64,000 nt of DNA. It comes from Pantoea coffeiphila. Lineage in GTDB: Bacteria > Pseudomonadota > Gammaproteobacteria > Enterobacterales > Enterobacteriaceae. The notes under the pieces were generated by a model, which was given only the letters and a program-made list of their open reading frames with translations, was not told the DNA's origin and did no database searches. Below, in pieces: positions 54,154-62,504 of the stretch; the stretch's first letter is position 1, and the number at the start of each line of letters is the position of its first letter. The stretch is taken from the NCBI RefSeq assembly GCF_016909495.1, contig NZ_JAFBFW010000003.1, positions 1 through 64,000 on the forward strand, read 5' to 3'. The position numbers and the translations under genes are program-made.

Positions 54154-55569
54154 ATGGCAGGAAATAAACCCACCAACAAATCCTTCGAAAACCGAGAGCC
54201 GCGCGATCGCCAGATGGAAGGTCTGAAGCTGCCCCCGCACTCGCTGGAAGCTGAGCAGTCGGTGTTGGGCGGTTTAATGCTGGATAACGAACGCTGGGAT
54301 AACGTCTCTGAACGCGTGGTGGCGCAGGACTTCTTCAGCCGTCCGCACCGCATGATCTTCGCGGAAATGCAGCGCCTGCTGGAAATGGGTAAGCCCATTG
54401 ACCTGATTACGCTCTCCGAATCGATGGAAACCAAAGGCGAACTCAGCATGGTAGGCGGCTTTGCCTATCTTGCCGAACTGTCGAAAAACACGCCAAGTGC
54501 GGCGAATATCGGTGCCTATGCCGACATCGTGCGCGAACGTGCGGTTGTGCGCGAAATGATCTCGGTAGCCAATGAGATCGCCGACGCGGGCTACGATCCG
54601 CAGGGGCGCAGCAGTGAAGATCTGCTCGATCTGGCGGAATCCCGCGTATTCCAGATCGCTGAAAACCGCGCCAACAAAGATGAAGGGCCGAAAAGCGTCG
54701 ATCAGATCCTCGAAGCCACCATCAGCCGTATCGAATCGCTGTATCAGACGCCGCACGATGGCGTGACCGGCGTGGATACCGGCTATCAGGACCTCAATAA
54801 AAAAACCGCCGGGCTTCAGCGCTCGGATCTGATTATCGTCGCCGCGCGTCCGTCGATGGGTAAAACGACCTTTGCGATGAACCTGTGTGAAAACGCCGCA
54901 ATGCTGCAGGATAAGCCGGTGCTGATTTTCAGCCTCGAGATGCCCGGCGAGCAGATCATGATGCGTATGCTGGCCTCGCTGTCGCGCGTGGATCAGACCA
55001 AAATTCGTACCGGCCAACTCGATGATGAGGACTGGGCGCGTATTTCCAGCACCATGGGGATCCTGCTGGAAAAGAAGAACATGTTTATCGATGACTCATC
55101 CGGTCTGACCCCGACCGAGGTGCGTTCCCGCGCCCGCCGCATCTTCCGCGAGCACGGCGGTCTCAGCCTGATTATGATCGACTACCTGCAGCTGATGCGC
55201 GTGCCGTCGCTGTCGGACAACCGTACGCTGGAAATTGCCGAAATTTCCCGCTCGCTGAAGGCGCTGGCGAAAGAACTGCAGGTGCCGGTAGTGGCGCTGT
55301 CGCAGCTGAACCGATCGCTGGAGCAGCGTGCGGATAAGCGCCCGGTCAACTCCGACCTGCGTGAGTCCGGCTCCATCGAGCAGGATGCCGACCTGATCAT
55401 GTTTATCTACCGCGATGAGGTGTATCACGAGAACAGTGACCTCAAAGGCGTGGCCGAAATCATCCTCGGTAAACAGCGTAACGGACCTATCGGTACGGTG
55501 CGCCTGACCTTTAACGGCCAGTGGTCGCGCTTCGATAACTACGCCGGTCCGCAGTACGACGACGAGTAA
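54154..55569 (+). CDS. dnaB: Replicative DNA helicase
   Basis: Hexameric 5'-3' helicase of the replication fork. The 471-residue product has the E. coli length. N-terminal collar domain (about 20-170), linker, then RecA-like ATPase with Walker A ARPSMGKTTFAMN (about 230-242), Walker B LSLIMIDYLQLM and arginine finger region RESGSIEQDADLIMFIYRDE (20 shown). No intein. In E. coli alr follows directly; here an Lrp-family gene does. Confidence 0.98.
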   Translation: MAGNKPTNKSFENREPRDRQMEGLKLPPHSLEAEQSVLGGLMLDNERWDNVSERVVAQDFFSRPHRMIFAEMQRLLEMGKPIDLITLSESMETKGELSMVGGFAYLAELSKNTPSAANIGAYADIVRERAVVREMISVANEIADAGYDPQGRSSEDLLDLAESRVFQIAENRANKDEGPKSVDQILEATISRIESLYQTPHDGVTGVDTGYQDLNKKTAGLQRSDLIIVAARPSMGKTTFAMNLCENAAMLQDKPVLIFSLEMPGEQIMMRMLASLSRVDQTKIRTGQLDDEDWARISSTMGILLEKKNMFIDDSSGLTPTEVRSRARRIFREHGGLSLIMIDYLQLMRVPSLSDNRTLEIAEISRSLKALAKELQVPVVALSQLNRSLEQRADKRPVNSDLRESGSIEQDADLIMFIYRDEVYHENSDLKGVAEIILGKQRNGPIGTVRLTFNGQWSRFDNYAGPQYDDE

Positions 55570-55722
55570 TCTACAACGTTAAACGGGCGGCTTCGCATGG
55601 GGCCGCCGTTCCCGCCGCATCGATCTGCGTTTCATCCCCCCGCGAAAAATAGTGTTGGACAACACGACAAAAAATACGGTTATCTGTCAGTAAGCTGTCC
55701 CCTGAACCGGCATGGAATGACG

Positions 55723-56187
55723 ATGACCCAGATCGATGATTTTGATTTTAAAATACTGACTTTACTGGAAAGCAACGGGCGGCTGACCAACCAGGAACTG
55801 AGTGACCTGGTCGGGCTATCCGCCTCTCAGTGCTCCCGCCGCCGCATCAATCTTGAACAGGCGGGCCTGATCCTCGGTTATCACGCGCGGCTGTCGCCGG
55901 ATGCGGTGGGCATGGGGGTGATTGGCCTGATTGAAGTGCGCCTGATCAACCACACCCAGGAGTACGTTGACAGCTTCCACCGCATGGTGGCGGAGCAGTC
56001 GGCGATCGTTGACGCCTACAAAACCACCGGCGATGCCGATTATCTGCTGAAGGTGGCGGTGGCCGATCTGGCGGGGTTGAGTGCACTGATTAGTCAGCTG
56101 GTGGCCGGGCATAAAAGCGTCGCACACGTGAAAACCTCGGTGGTGCTGGACCGCCTGAAAGAGAACGGCATGCTGGCGCAGAGCTGA
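55723..56187 (+). CDS. Lrp/AsnC-family transcriptional regulator
   Basis: A 154-residue regulator with an N-terminal helix-turn-helix (about 1-55, LTNQELSDLVGLSASQCSRR) and a C-terminal RAM/AsnC ligand-binding domain (about 65-145, VDAYKTTGDADYLLKVAVAD). The open frame extends to 55597, but the family starts near MTQIDDFDF; the ATG at 55723 has GGA at 6 bases, and an ATG two codons upstream is the alternative. It lies upstream of a YitT-family gene in the same direction. The intervening gap has a long palindrome and repeated TGCG/CGCA elements that may be its binding sites. Ligand unknown, probably an amino acid. Confidence 0.88.
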   Translation: MTQIDDFDFKILTLLESNGRLTNQELSDLVGLSASQCSRRRINLEQAGLILGYHARLSPDAVGMGVIGLIEVRLINHTQEYVDSFHRMVAEQSAIVDAYKTTGDADYLLKVAVADLAGLSALISQLVAGHKSVAHVKTSVVLDRLKENGMLAQS

Positions 56188-56193
56188 GGGCGA

Positions 56194-56232
56194 TGCACGA
56201 AAACGGTGCAACTGGTGCACTGTTTTCGTGCA
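56194..56232. repeat. Long palindrome downstream of the Lrp-family gene
   Basis: Arms of 17 bases (56194-56210 and 56216-56232) are complementary at 16 positions, the exception being a G-T pair, with loop ACTGG. Arms begin TGCACGAAAAC. No T-run follows. It begins 6 bases after the regulator's stop codon and about 220 bases before the YitT-family gene; it may be an RNA hairpin or an operator. Confidence 0.75.
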
Positions 56233-56454
56233 ATTGCATCATTGCTGATGCGTGCATCGTGCGCATAACTCGCAAACTGTGCGCGAAATGACGGCAAAAA
56301 TCGATTTTTACGCACAAAATGTAAAATTAAAGCGCATTTTATTCAACGGGTTAATTCTTCGGGACGATTCAGGGGCCATCGCGCACTCTGAAATGGTGCG
56401 ATTTTTGCTAACTATCAGGGAGATAATCGCACAACTTAGCCCCCGAGAAACAAG

Positions 56455-57072
56455 ATGGATAACGTCGTAGAACAACCCGCAAAAATCCCCCATACCCTGG
56501 TCGAAGACATCATGGCGATCGTGCTGGGCACGCTGATGGTCTCCTTCGGCGTGACGCTGATGAAGCAGGCCGGTGCGCTGACCGGCGGCACGGCGGGGAT
56601 CGCTTTCCTGATTAGCTACATCACCAAAAGTACCTTTGGTCTGGCCTTCTTCGCCATCAACCTGCCGTTTTACTGGCTGGCGGTGAAACGTATGGGCTGG
56701 GCGTTCACCATCAAAACCTTCTGTGCGGTCGGCCTGGTGTCACTGTTCTCCCAACTGCACCCGATGTTTATTCATTTTGCGGCACTGGACCCATTTTATG
56801 CGACATTGTTCGGTAACGTGGTAACGGGCATTGGGTTTATAGTGTTATTCCGCCATAAGGCCAGCCTCGGGGGCATCAATATCCTCGCGTTGTGGCTGCA
56901 GGATCGCTACGGCATCCGCGCCGGTAAGCTGCAAATGGGCGTCGACACCTGCGTGGTGCTGGCTTCGCTGTTTGTGGTCAGCCGCGAAATGCTGGTGGCC
57001 TCAATTATTGGCGCGCTGATCCTGAACCTGATTATTGCCATGAACCATCGCCCGGGCCGTTACTTCGTGTAA
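56455..57072 (+). CDS. YitT-family inner-membrane protein
   Basis: A 205-residue protein with about six hydrophobic segments and the YitT/DUF161 pattern: a glycine-rich start GALTGGTAGIAFLISY, then the ASLGGINILALWLQDRYGI segment that mirrors it. Family members are thought to be transporters; none is firmly characterised. It lacks the C-terminal DUF2179 domain of the longer Bacillus members. The ribosome-binding site is weak. It sits between an Lrp-type regulator and tyrB, 74 bases before tyrB, suggesting amino acid-linked regulation; that is inference. Confidence 0.88.
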   Translation: MDNVVEQPAKIPHTLVEDIMAIVLGTLMVSFGVTLMKQAGALTGGTAGIAFLISYITKSTFGLAFFAINLPFYWLAVKRMGWAFTIKTFCAVGLVSLFSQLHPMFIHFAALDPFYATLFGNVVTGIGFIVLFRHKASLGGINILALWLQDRYGIRAGKLQMGVDTCVVLASLFVVSREMLVASIIGALILNLIIAMNHRPGRYFV

Positions 57073-57146
57073 TATCCTCTGGATGACTATGTGACGCGGG
57101 GTTAACCGCCGTCAGAATGACTGATTATTAAATGGAGATCTGCACC

Positions 57147-58340
57147 GTGTTTCAAAATGTTGATGCCTATGCTGGCGATCCAATTCTCACCCTGATGGAA
57201 ACCTTCAAGCAGGACGATCGTGCGCACAAGGTCAATCTGAGCATCGGCCTGTATTACGACGCACAGGGTGCAATTCCGCAGATGGATGCCGTGGCGAAAG
57301 CGGAAGCCCTGCTGAACGCGAAGCCGCAGATGGCGTCACTGTATCTGCCGATGGAAGGTCTGCCGCCTTACCGTAGCGCGGTGGCTCCTCTGCTGTTTGG
57401 CGCGGAACATCCTGTGCTGAAAGCGGGCCGCATCGCCACCATTCAGACGCTGGGTGGTTCAGGTGCATTGAAAGTGGGTGCTGACTTCCTTAAACACTAC
57501 TTCCCGAATTCACAGGTCTGGGTCAGCGATCCCACCTGGGAAAACCACGTGGCTATCTTTGCCGGTGCCGGCTTCACGGTGAATACCTACCCGTGGTATG
57601 ACCCGGAAACCAACGGCGTGAAGTTTGATGCGCTGCTGGAAAAACTGAACTCCCTGCCTGCACAGAGCATCGTGCTGCTGCATCCGTGCTGCCACAACCC
57701 GACCGGTGCGGACCTGAATAACGATCAGTGGGATAAAGTGACCGAAGTGCTGAAAGCGCGCGAGCTGATCCCGTTCCTCGACATCGCCTATCAGGGCTTT
57801 GGCGGCGGCATGGAAGAAGATGCCTACGCGATCCGCGCTATCGCCGCGGCAGGTCTGCCCGCGCTGGTCAGCAACTCCTTCTCGAAAATCTTCTCGCTGT
57901 ACGGCGAGCGCGTCGGTGGTCTGTCAATCGTCTGTGACGATGCGGAAGAAGCTTCTCGTGTGCTGGGCCAGCTGAAAGCCACCGTACGCCGCAACTACTC
58001 CAGCCCGCCGAACTTCGGTGCCCAGGTGGTTTCCTGCGTGCTGAACGATGCCGATCTGAAGGCCAACTGGCTGGCGGAAGTGGAAGCGATGCGCGTGCGC
58101 ATCCAGGAAATGCGCCAGACGCTGGTGGACGTGCTGGGCGAGGCCGTACCGGGTAAAAACTTCGACTACCTGCTGAAGCAGCGCGGCATGTTCAGCTACA
58201 CCGGCCTGAGCGCGGCCCAGGTTGATCGCCTGCGCAACGAGTTCGGTGTTTACCTGATCGCCAGCGGCCGTATCTGCATCGCCGGTCTGAACCATAACAA
58301 CGTGCGTCAGGTGGCCGAAGCTATCGCTGCGGTAATCTGA
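57147..58340 (+). CDS. tyrB: Aromatic-amino-acid aminotransferase
   Basis: Transaminates tyrosine, phenylalanine, aspartate and leucine precursors. The 397-residue product has exactly the E. coli length and starts with [13 protein letters not shown] when the GTG at 57147 is used; GGAG lies 9 bases upstream, inside the extension that an ATG at 57132 would add. PLP lysine in [16 protein letters not shown]; substrate arginine in the C-terminal region near [11 protein letters not shown] see no TyrR box in the 74 bases upstream, unlike E. coli. A strong terminator follows. Confidence 0.97.
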   Translation: MFQNVDAYAGDPILTLMETFKQDDRAHKVNLSIGLYYDAQGAIPQMDAVAKAEALLNAKPQMASLYLPMEGLPPYRSAVAPLLFGAEHPVLKAGRIATIQTLGGSGALKVGADFLKHYFPNSQVWVSDPTWENHVAIFAGAGFTVNTYPWYDPETNGVKFDALLEKLNSLPAQSIVLLHPCCHNPTGADLNNDQWDKVTEVLKARELIPFLDIAYQGFGGGMEEDAYAIRAIAAAGLPALVSNSFSKIFSLYGERVGGLSIVCDDAEEASRVLGQLKATVRRNYSSPPNFGAQVVSCVLNDADLKANWLAEVEAMRVRIQEMRQTLVDVLGEAVPGKNFDYLLKQRGMFSYTGLSAAQVDRLRNEFGVYLIASGRICIAGLNHNNVRQVAEAIAAVI

Positions 58341-58347
58341 TGTTCTG

Positions 58348-58377
58348 CTGGCCGGGAACTCCCGGCCAGTTATTCTT
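58348..58377 (+). terminator. Rho-independent terminator of tyrB
   Basis: Perfect 9-bp stem CTGGCCGGG/CCCGGCCAG with an AACT loop followed by TTATTCTT, 8 bases after the tyrB stop codon. Confidence 0.85.
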
Positions 58378-58380
58378 ATC

Positions 58381-58500
58381 TGCCAATCTGCCAATCTGCC
58401 AATCTGCCAATCTGCCAATCTGCCAATCTGCCAATCTGCCAATCTGCCAATCTGCTTACCTGCTTATCGGCTTATCGGCTTATCGGCTTATCGGCTTATC
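58381..58500. repeat. 8-bp tandem repeat array (15 units)
   Basis: Nine perfect copies of TGCCAATC (58381-58452), then TGCTTACC, TGCTTATC and four copies of GGCTTATC (58469-58500), all in exact 8-bp register. A degenerate unit TTCTTATC precedes it. The two unit types share the frame xGCxxAxC, so the array looks like one microsatellite that diverged. Because 8 is not a multiple of 3, apparent protein frames through it repeat every 24 bases and are artefacts. It should vary in copy number between strains. The rest of the gap up to yjbQ (58501-58659) holds no gene. Confidence 0.97.
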
Positions 58501-58659
58501 TACCATTTGCCAATCTGCTGCTCCCTCAACCCTTCAGCCCTTCAATGCACCAGAGCACCAAGCTTCTTCCCCCTGAGTTCCCTGTTTCAACGCTTTCCGG
58601 TTTACCTTTGCCTCATATGCGGCACACTTATCGCATCAGTTACGTTAAGGAGCCAGACA

Positions 58660-59076
58660 ATGTGGTATCAGCAAACCCTCACCCTGAACGCCAAACCGCG
58701 CGGTTTTCACCTCGTCACCGATGAGATCCTCGGAGAACTGCGCCGCCTGAGCGATGTGCAGACCGGCCTGCTGCATCTGCTGTTGCAGCACACCTCGGCC
58801 TCATTAACGTTGAATGAAAACTGCGATCCCACGGTACGCAGCGATATGGAGCAGCACTTTCTGCGCCACGTGCCGGAAAACGCGCCGTACAAGCATGACT
58901 ACGAAGGCCCGGACGATATGCCAGCGCACATTAAATCCTCATTGCTCGGCACGTCGCTGCTGCTGCCGGTCAGCCGTGGGCGGCTGCTGTTAGGCACCTG
59001 GCAGGGGATTTATCTGGGCGAGCACCGTATTCACGGCGGCGAGCGGCGGATAGTGGCGACGCTACAGGGGGAGTGA
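58660..59076 (+). CDS. yjbQ: YjbQ, UPF0047 family
   Basis: A 138-residue protein of E. coli length, with the UPF0047 signature [24 protein letters not shown] block (given as [19 protein letters not shown]) and the C-terminal [15 protein letters not shown]. The E. coli protein shows weak thiamin-phosphate synthase activity in vitro; its real role is not settled. AAGGAG lies 8 bases before the ATG. Flanked on the left by the 8-bp repeat array and on the right by an inverted single copy of the same motif. Confidence 0.95.
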   Translation: MWYQQTLTLNAKPRGFHLVTDEILGELRRLSDVQTGLLHLLLQHTSASLTLNENCDPTVRSDMEQHFLRHVPENAPYKHDYEGPDDMPAHIKSSLLGTSLLLPVSRGRLLLGTWQGIYLGEHRIHGGERRIVATLQGE

Positions 59077-59160
59077 GCACACCCATCGCTGACTGGCTGG
59101 TGACCGCTGGCAGAGGAGCTTTACGCTGAGGCGATGATGCAGACTGCTAAGCGCTGGCCC

Positions 59161-59173
59161 ATAAGCCGATAAG
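59161..59173. repeat. Isolated inverted copy of the 8-bp repeat motif
   Basis: ATAAGCCGATAAG is the reverse complement of CTTATCGGCTTAT, which occurs within the GGCTTATC part of the array at 58453-58500. It lies 85 bases after yjbQ, so the gene is bracketed by related sequences in opposite orientation. Nothing else is seen in 59077-59249. Confidence 0.6.
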
Positions 59174-59249
59174 TTTTATGCTCAAACCAGGGTAGGAGAG
59201 CTTGCCGGGTTACGGGGTACTGTAAATGCCGCCAGCCGATCCAGCTGCA

Positions 59250-60428
59250 TCAGCTAAACAATTTCAGTGCCGCAATCCGTTGTAGCGATGCATCCAGCGC
59301 CTCGTCGCTGGCGGTCAGGCTCAGGCGTACAAACCCTTTGCCGCCCGTACCGAAACCGTGGCCGGGGGCAACCAGTACCTGCGCCTCGTGCAGCAGGCGT
59401 TCGGTGAACTGCTGCGAACTGTAACCCGTCGGCACCGGCAGCCAGAGGAAGAAGGTGCCCTGGCGGGCATCCACCGGCCAGCGCATCGCTTCCAGCGCGC
59501 GGATGACCCGCTCGCGGCGGCGATGGTAAAGCGCGGCAAACTCCGCCACCGCGCTCTCCGGCAGATCCAGCGCGGTAATCGCCGCATCCTGCACCGCGCC
59601 AAACACTGTGCTGTAGCTGTGGGTGTGCAGCTTTTTAAATGCGCTAATCACCGAGGCGTTGCCGACGGCGAAACCAAAGCGCCAGCCCGCCATCAGGAAG
59701 GTTTTCGACATCGTATAGATTTCCACAGCCCACTCTTTAGCTTCCGGCTGCGACAGCAGGCTGGGCGGTGCTTCCTGCGCATGGCGGCCAATCGCCGAGT
59801 AGGCGAAATCGTGCAGCAGCGGAACGTTCAGCCGCTGGACGAACGCCAGCGCATCGTCAAACAGCTGCGGGGTCGCCACCGCCCCGGTCGGGTTATGCGG
59901 ATAGTTGAGCATCAGCAGACCGGCCTCGCGGGAAACCGCTTCCGGCACTTCGGTAAAGTCCGGCAGAAACTGGTTTTTAGCGTGCAGCGGGATGCCGTAA
60001 AACTGCGCCTGCGCCTGTGCGGCGGCCGAACGGTAAATCGGGTAGCAGGGATCGGTCGAAATCAGATACTGACCGGGGGCGAGCAGCGCGCGCGGCAGGC
60101 CGGTGACGCCGATATGTGAACCGTGGAAAACGGCAATCTCGCTGTCCGGGTCCAGCTCTACCCCGTACTGGCGCTGATAAAAGCGGGCGATCGCCTGGCG
60201 CAGCGCGGGTTTGCCCCAGAACGACGGGTAATCGTGGTTTTCCGGCTGCGCGGCGGCGGATTGCAGCGTGGCGACCACCGCTGCCGGAGTGGGCTGGCGC
60301 GGGCTGCCGGAAGAAAGGTCAATCAGCGGACGCTGCGAGGTGTCAATCTGCGCTGCCATTTTTTCCAGCGCGCTAAACAGATTCTCTTCTAATTGATCTA
60401 AAAGGGGGGAAGCAGAAAATACCGGCAT
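59250..60428 (-). CDS. Class I/II pyridoxal-phosphate aminotransferase
   Basis: A 392-residue fold-type I aminotransferase. Visible motifs: VFHGSHIGVTGLPRALL (phosphate-cup region), LNYPHNPTG with the conserved Asn, HDFAYS with Asp and Tyr, the PLP lysine in TMSKTFLMAGWRFGF, and the C-terminal Arg in KGFVRLSLTA. It resembles the AspC-like/DapL/alanine group rather than TyrB. It is divergent from the metQ-like operon and shares a 240-base promoter gap with it, so it probably acts in the same pathway, perhaps on methionine, homocysteine or a related thioether amino acid (inference). Confidence 0.87.
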   Translation of the reverse strand: MPVFSASPLLDQLEENLFSALEKMAAQIDTSQRPLIDLSSGSPRQPTPAAVVATLQSAAAQPENHDYPSFWGKPALRQAIARFYQRQYGVELDPDSEIAVFHGSHIGVTGLPRALLAPGQYLISTDPCYPIYRSAAAQAQAQFYGIPLHAKNQFLPDFTEVPEAVSREAGLLMLNYPHNPTGAVATPQLFDDALAFVQRLNVPLLHDFAYSAIGRHAQEAPPSLLSQPEAKEWAVEIYTMSKTFLMAGWRFGFAVGNASVISAFKKLHTHSYSTVFGAVQDAAITALDLPESAVAEFAALYHRRRERVIRALEAMRWPVDARQGTFFLWLPVPTGYSSQQFTERLLHEAQVLVAPGHGFGTGGKGFVRLSLTASDEALDASLQRIAALKLFS

Positions 60429-60669
60429 AATACTTCTCGATAAAAGCCATTAATAACCGGACTATCGCATAGCCTATCGGCGCATAAAATGAAATTTTCC
60501 GGCGACAAAAAGATAAAAAAAGATATCGATATGCAAAAAATGCAATAAAGAATAATGGATAAGGTTAGCACAATAAAGATATTGAGCAGAATTCACTTTC
60601 GCTGCAAAGTCCTGAGTATATTGGAATCATTTATTTTATATTCAGCACTTCACCGGAGAGAGTATTTCT

Positions 60670-61482
60670 ATGCGCAGGTCATTGATTAGCGGACTGGTTG
60701 TTGCCTTATTGTCTTCTGCTGTAGTTATTTCGACAGCGCATGCCGATGATAAATTAATTCGTGTGGGTTTTAACCCCGGCCCTTATAAAGAGCAGTTCCA
60801 GAATGGCGTTGCACCATTTTTGATCAAGAAGGGATATAAAGTCGAGTATAAAGATTTCAGCGACGGTATTCAGGTTAACGATGCGGTGGCGCGGGGTAAT
60901 ATTGAAGCCAATATTATGCAGCACCCGGTATATTTAAAATCGGTCAACGAACGTCTGGGTATTGATAACGTCGGCATTGTGCAGGTGCCAACCCCGCCGA
61001 TGGGACTCTATGCCGGCAAGCTCAACACGCTGGATACCCCGAAGCCGGGTACGGTGATCTCGGTGCCGAACCAGGCGCCTAATGAATATCGCGCCCTGCT
61101 GGTGCTGCAAAGCCTTGGCTGGGTCAAACTGAAGGCCGATATCGACCCGGCGACCTTCTCGCAGAAAGCCATCAGTGAAAACCCGTACAAAATCGTGCTG
61201 AAAGAGATGGATAACGCCCAGCAGGTTCGCGCGCTGCCGGACGTGGATTTCGGCCTCATTCAGGGCAACTTCGCCGTTTCCAGCGGGATGAAATTAAGTT
61301 CGGCGCTGAAGCTGGAAACGCCAACCAGCCAGTTTATTAACGTGGTGACGGTGGCCGGTAAAAATAAAGACGCGCAGTTCGCCAAAGACATCGTGGCGGG
61401 CTACCACTCCGCCGAGTTTAAAACCTATATCACCACCCATTCGCAGTACGACGGCTACCTGCAGCCCAGCTATTTCAAATGA
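60670..61482 (+). CDS. MetQ/NlpA-family periplasmic binding protein
   Basis: A 270-residue NlpA/MetQ-family binding protein: IRVGFNPGPYKEQF, ANIMQHPVYLKSVNE, VPTPPMGLYAGKL, and PNQAPNEYRALLVLQSLGWV (20 shown) align with MetQ. Unlike E. coli MetQ it has no lipobox cysteine; the signal peptide ends STAHA-DDK, so it is probably a soluble periplasmic protein. The ATGA overlap couples it to the ATPase gene. CCGGAGAG lies 9 bases before the ATG. No MetJ box is evident upstream. Substrate likely methionine-like, but the luxS-like gene in the operon points to a different thioether. Confidence 0.88.
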   Translation: MRRSLISGLVVALLSSAVVISTAHADDKLIRVGFNPGPYKEQFQNGVAPFLIKKGYKVEYKDFSDGIQVNDAVARGNIEANIMQHPVYLKSVNERLGIDNVGIVQVPTPPMGLYAGKLNTLDTPKPGTVISVPNQAPNEYRALLVLQSLGWVKLKADIDPATFSQKAISENPYKIVLKEMDNAQQVRALPDVDFGLIQGNFAVSSGMKLSSALKLETPTSQFINVVTVAGKNKDAQFAKDIVAGYHSAEFKTYITTHSQYDGYLQPSYFK

Positions 61483-62504
61483 GTCAGCCGGTTATCCGCT
61501 TTAACTCGGTCAGCAAAACGTTTACCCGCAAGGGAGAAAGCTTCCTTGCGCTGGATAACGTCAACCTGACGATTAATCAGGGCGATATCTTCGGCGTTAT
61601 CGGTGCCAGCGGCGCGGGAAAAAGCACGCTGCTGCGCCTGATTAACCATCTGGAAGCGCCCACCGAGGGCGATGTGCTGATTAACGATCTGTCGCTGCAG
61701 GGCATCAGTAAGAAACAGCTGAACCAGGTGAAGAAAGATATCGGCATGATCTTTCAGCACTTTAACCTGCTGAACTCGCGCACGGTATTTCACAACGTGG
61801 CGATCCCGCTGATCTTACAGGGCCGCGATAAAGCCTTTATCCGCGAACGGGTGAGCGAGCTGCTGGCCTTCGTGAACCTCAGCGATAAAGCCGAAAGCTA
61901 TCCCGATGAACTTTCCGGCGGGCAAAAGCAGCGCGTGGGTATTGCCCGTGCGCTGGCCACCAACCCGTCGATCCTGCTGTGTGATGAGGCCACCTCGGCG
62001 CTGGACCCGCACACCACCGTGCAGATCCTGCTGCTGCTGCAGGAAATTAACCGCCGCTACGGCATCACTATCGTGCTGATCACCCATGAAATGTCGGTAG
62101 TGCAGAAAATCTGCCACAAAGTCGCGGTGATGGCCAACGGGCAGGTGGTTGAGCAGGGTAACGTGCTTGAGCTGTTTGGGCAGCCGAAAGATTCTGTCAC
62201 CGCCAGCTTTGTGCAGTCGGTGATCCACGATCGCCTGCCGGAGCAGACCGTGGCGCGCATCAAGCAGCAGAGGCAGAGCCGGGCGCTGCGGCTGGAATTC
62301 GTGGGGCAGACCGCGCAGCAGCCGATCGTCAACCGGCTGATCCGCGAGTATCCGGTGGAGGTCAATATCCTGTTTGCCAACATGTCTGAAATTCAGAGCA
62401 CCATTCTCGGCTTTATGATCGTGCAGATCGGCGGAGAAGCGGCGGATATCGACGCGGCGATCCGCTACCTCCATGACGCAGGAGTGAAAATCAGCGATGT
62501 TTGA
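61479..62504 (+). CDS. MetN-type ABC transporter ATP-binding protein
   Basis: A 341-residue ATPase (E. coli MetN 343). Walker A GASGAGKST (near residue 43), Q-loop IFQHFNLL, signature LSGGQKQRVGIARALA, Walker B ILLCDEATSALD, switch ITHEMSVV. The C-terminal NIL domain (from about residue 265) is the site that in E. coli MetN binds intracellular methionine and shuts the transporter; its presence suggests feedback by a related ligand. It overlaps the permease gene by 8 bases. Confidence 0.93.
   Translation: MSQPVIRFNSVSKTFTRKGESFLALDNVNLTINQGDIFGVIGASGAGKSTLLRLINHLEAPTEGDVLINDLSLQGISKKQLNQVKKDIGMIFQHFNLLNSRTVFHNVAIPLILQGRDKAFIRERVSELLAFVNLSDKAESYPDELSGGQKQRVGIARALATNPSILLCDEATSALDPHTTVQILLLLQEINRRYGITIVLITHEMSVVQKICHKVAVMANGQVVEQGNVLELFGQPKDSVTASFVQSVIHDRLPEQTVARIKQQRQSRALRLEFVGQTAQQPIVNRLIREYPVEVNILFANMSEIQSTILGFMIVQIGGEAADIDAAIRYLHDAGVKISDV

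Noticed and set aside
58381..58500. CRISPR array
   Set aside because: Units are 8 bp, contiguous and without spacers; no cas gene is near.
58340..58576. Short protein with repeated Cys-Gln-Ser-Ala-Asn-Leu-Pro-Ile units
   Set aside because: Created by reading through the 8-bp tandem repeat; a matching open frame exists on the opposite strand (repeating Leu-Ala-Asp-Trp-Gln-Ile-Gly-Arg), showing that it comes from the DNA repeat, not from a gene.
60429..60669. MetJ operator upstream of the metQ-like operon
   Set aside because: No tandem AGACGTCT-like octamers are present, unlike the clear array before metA.
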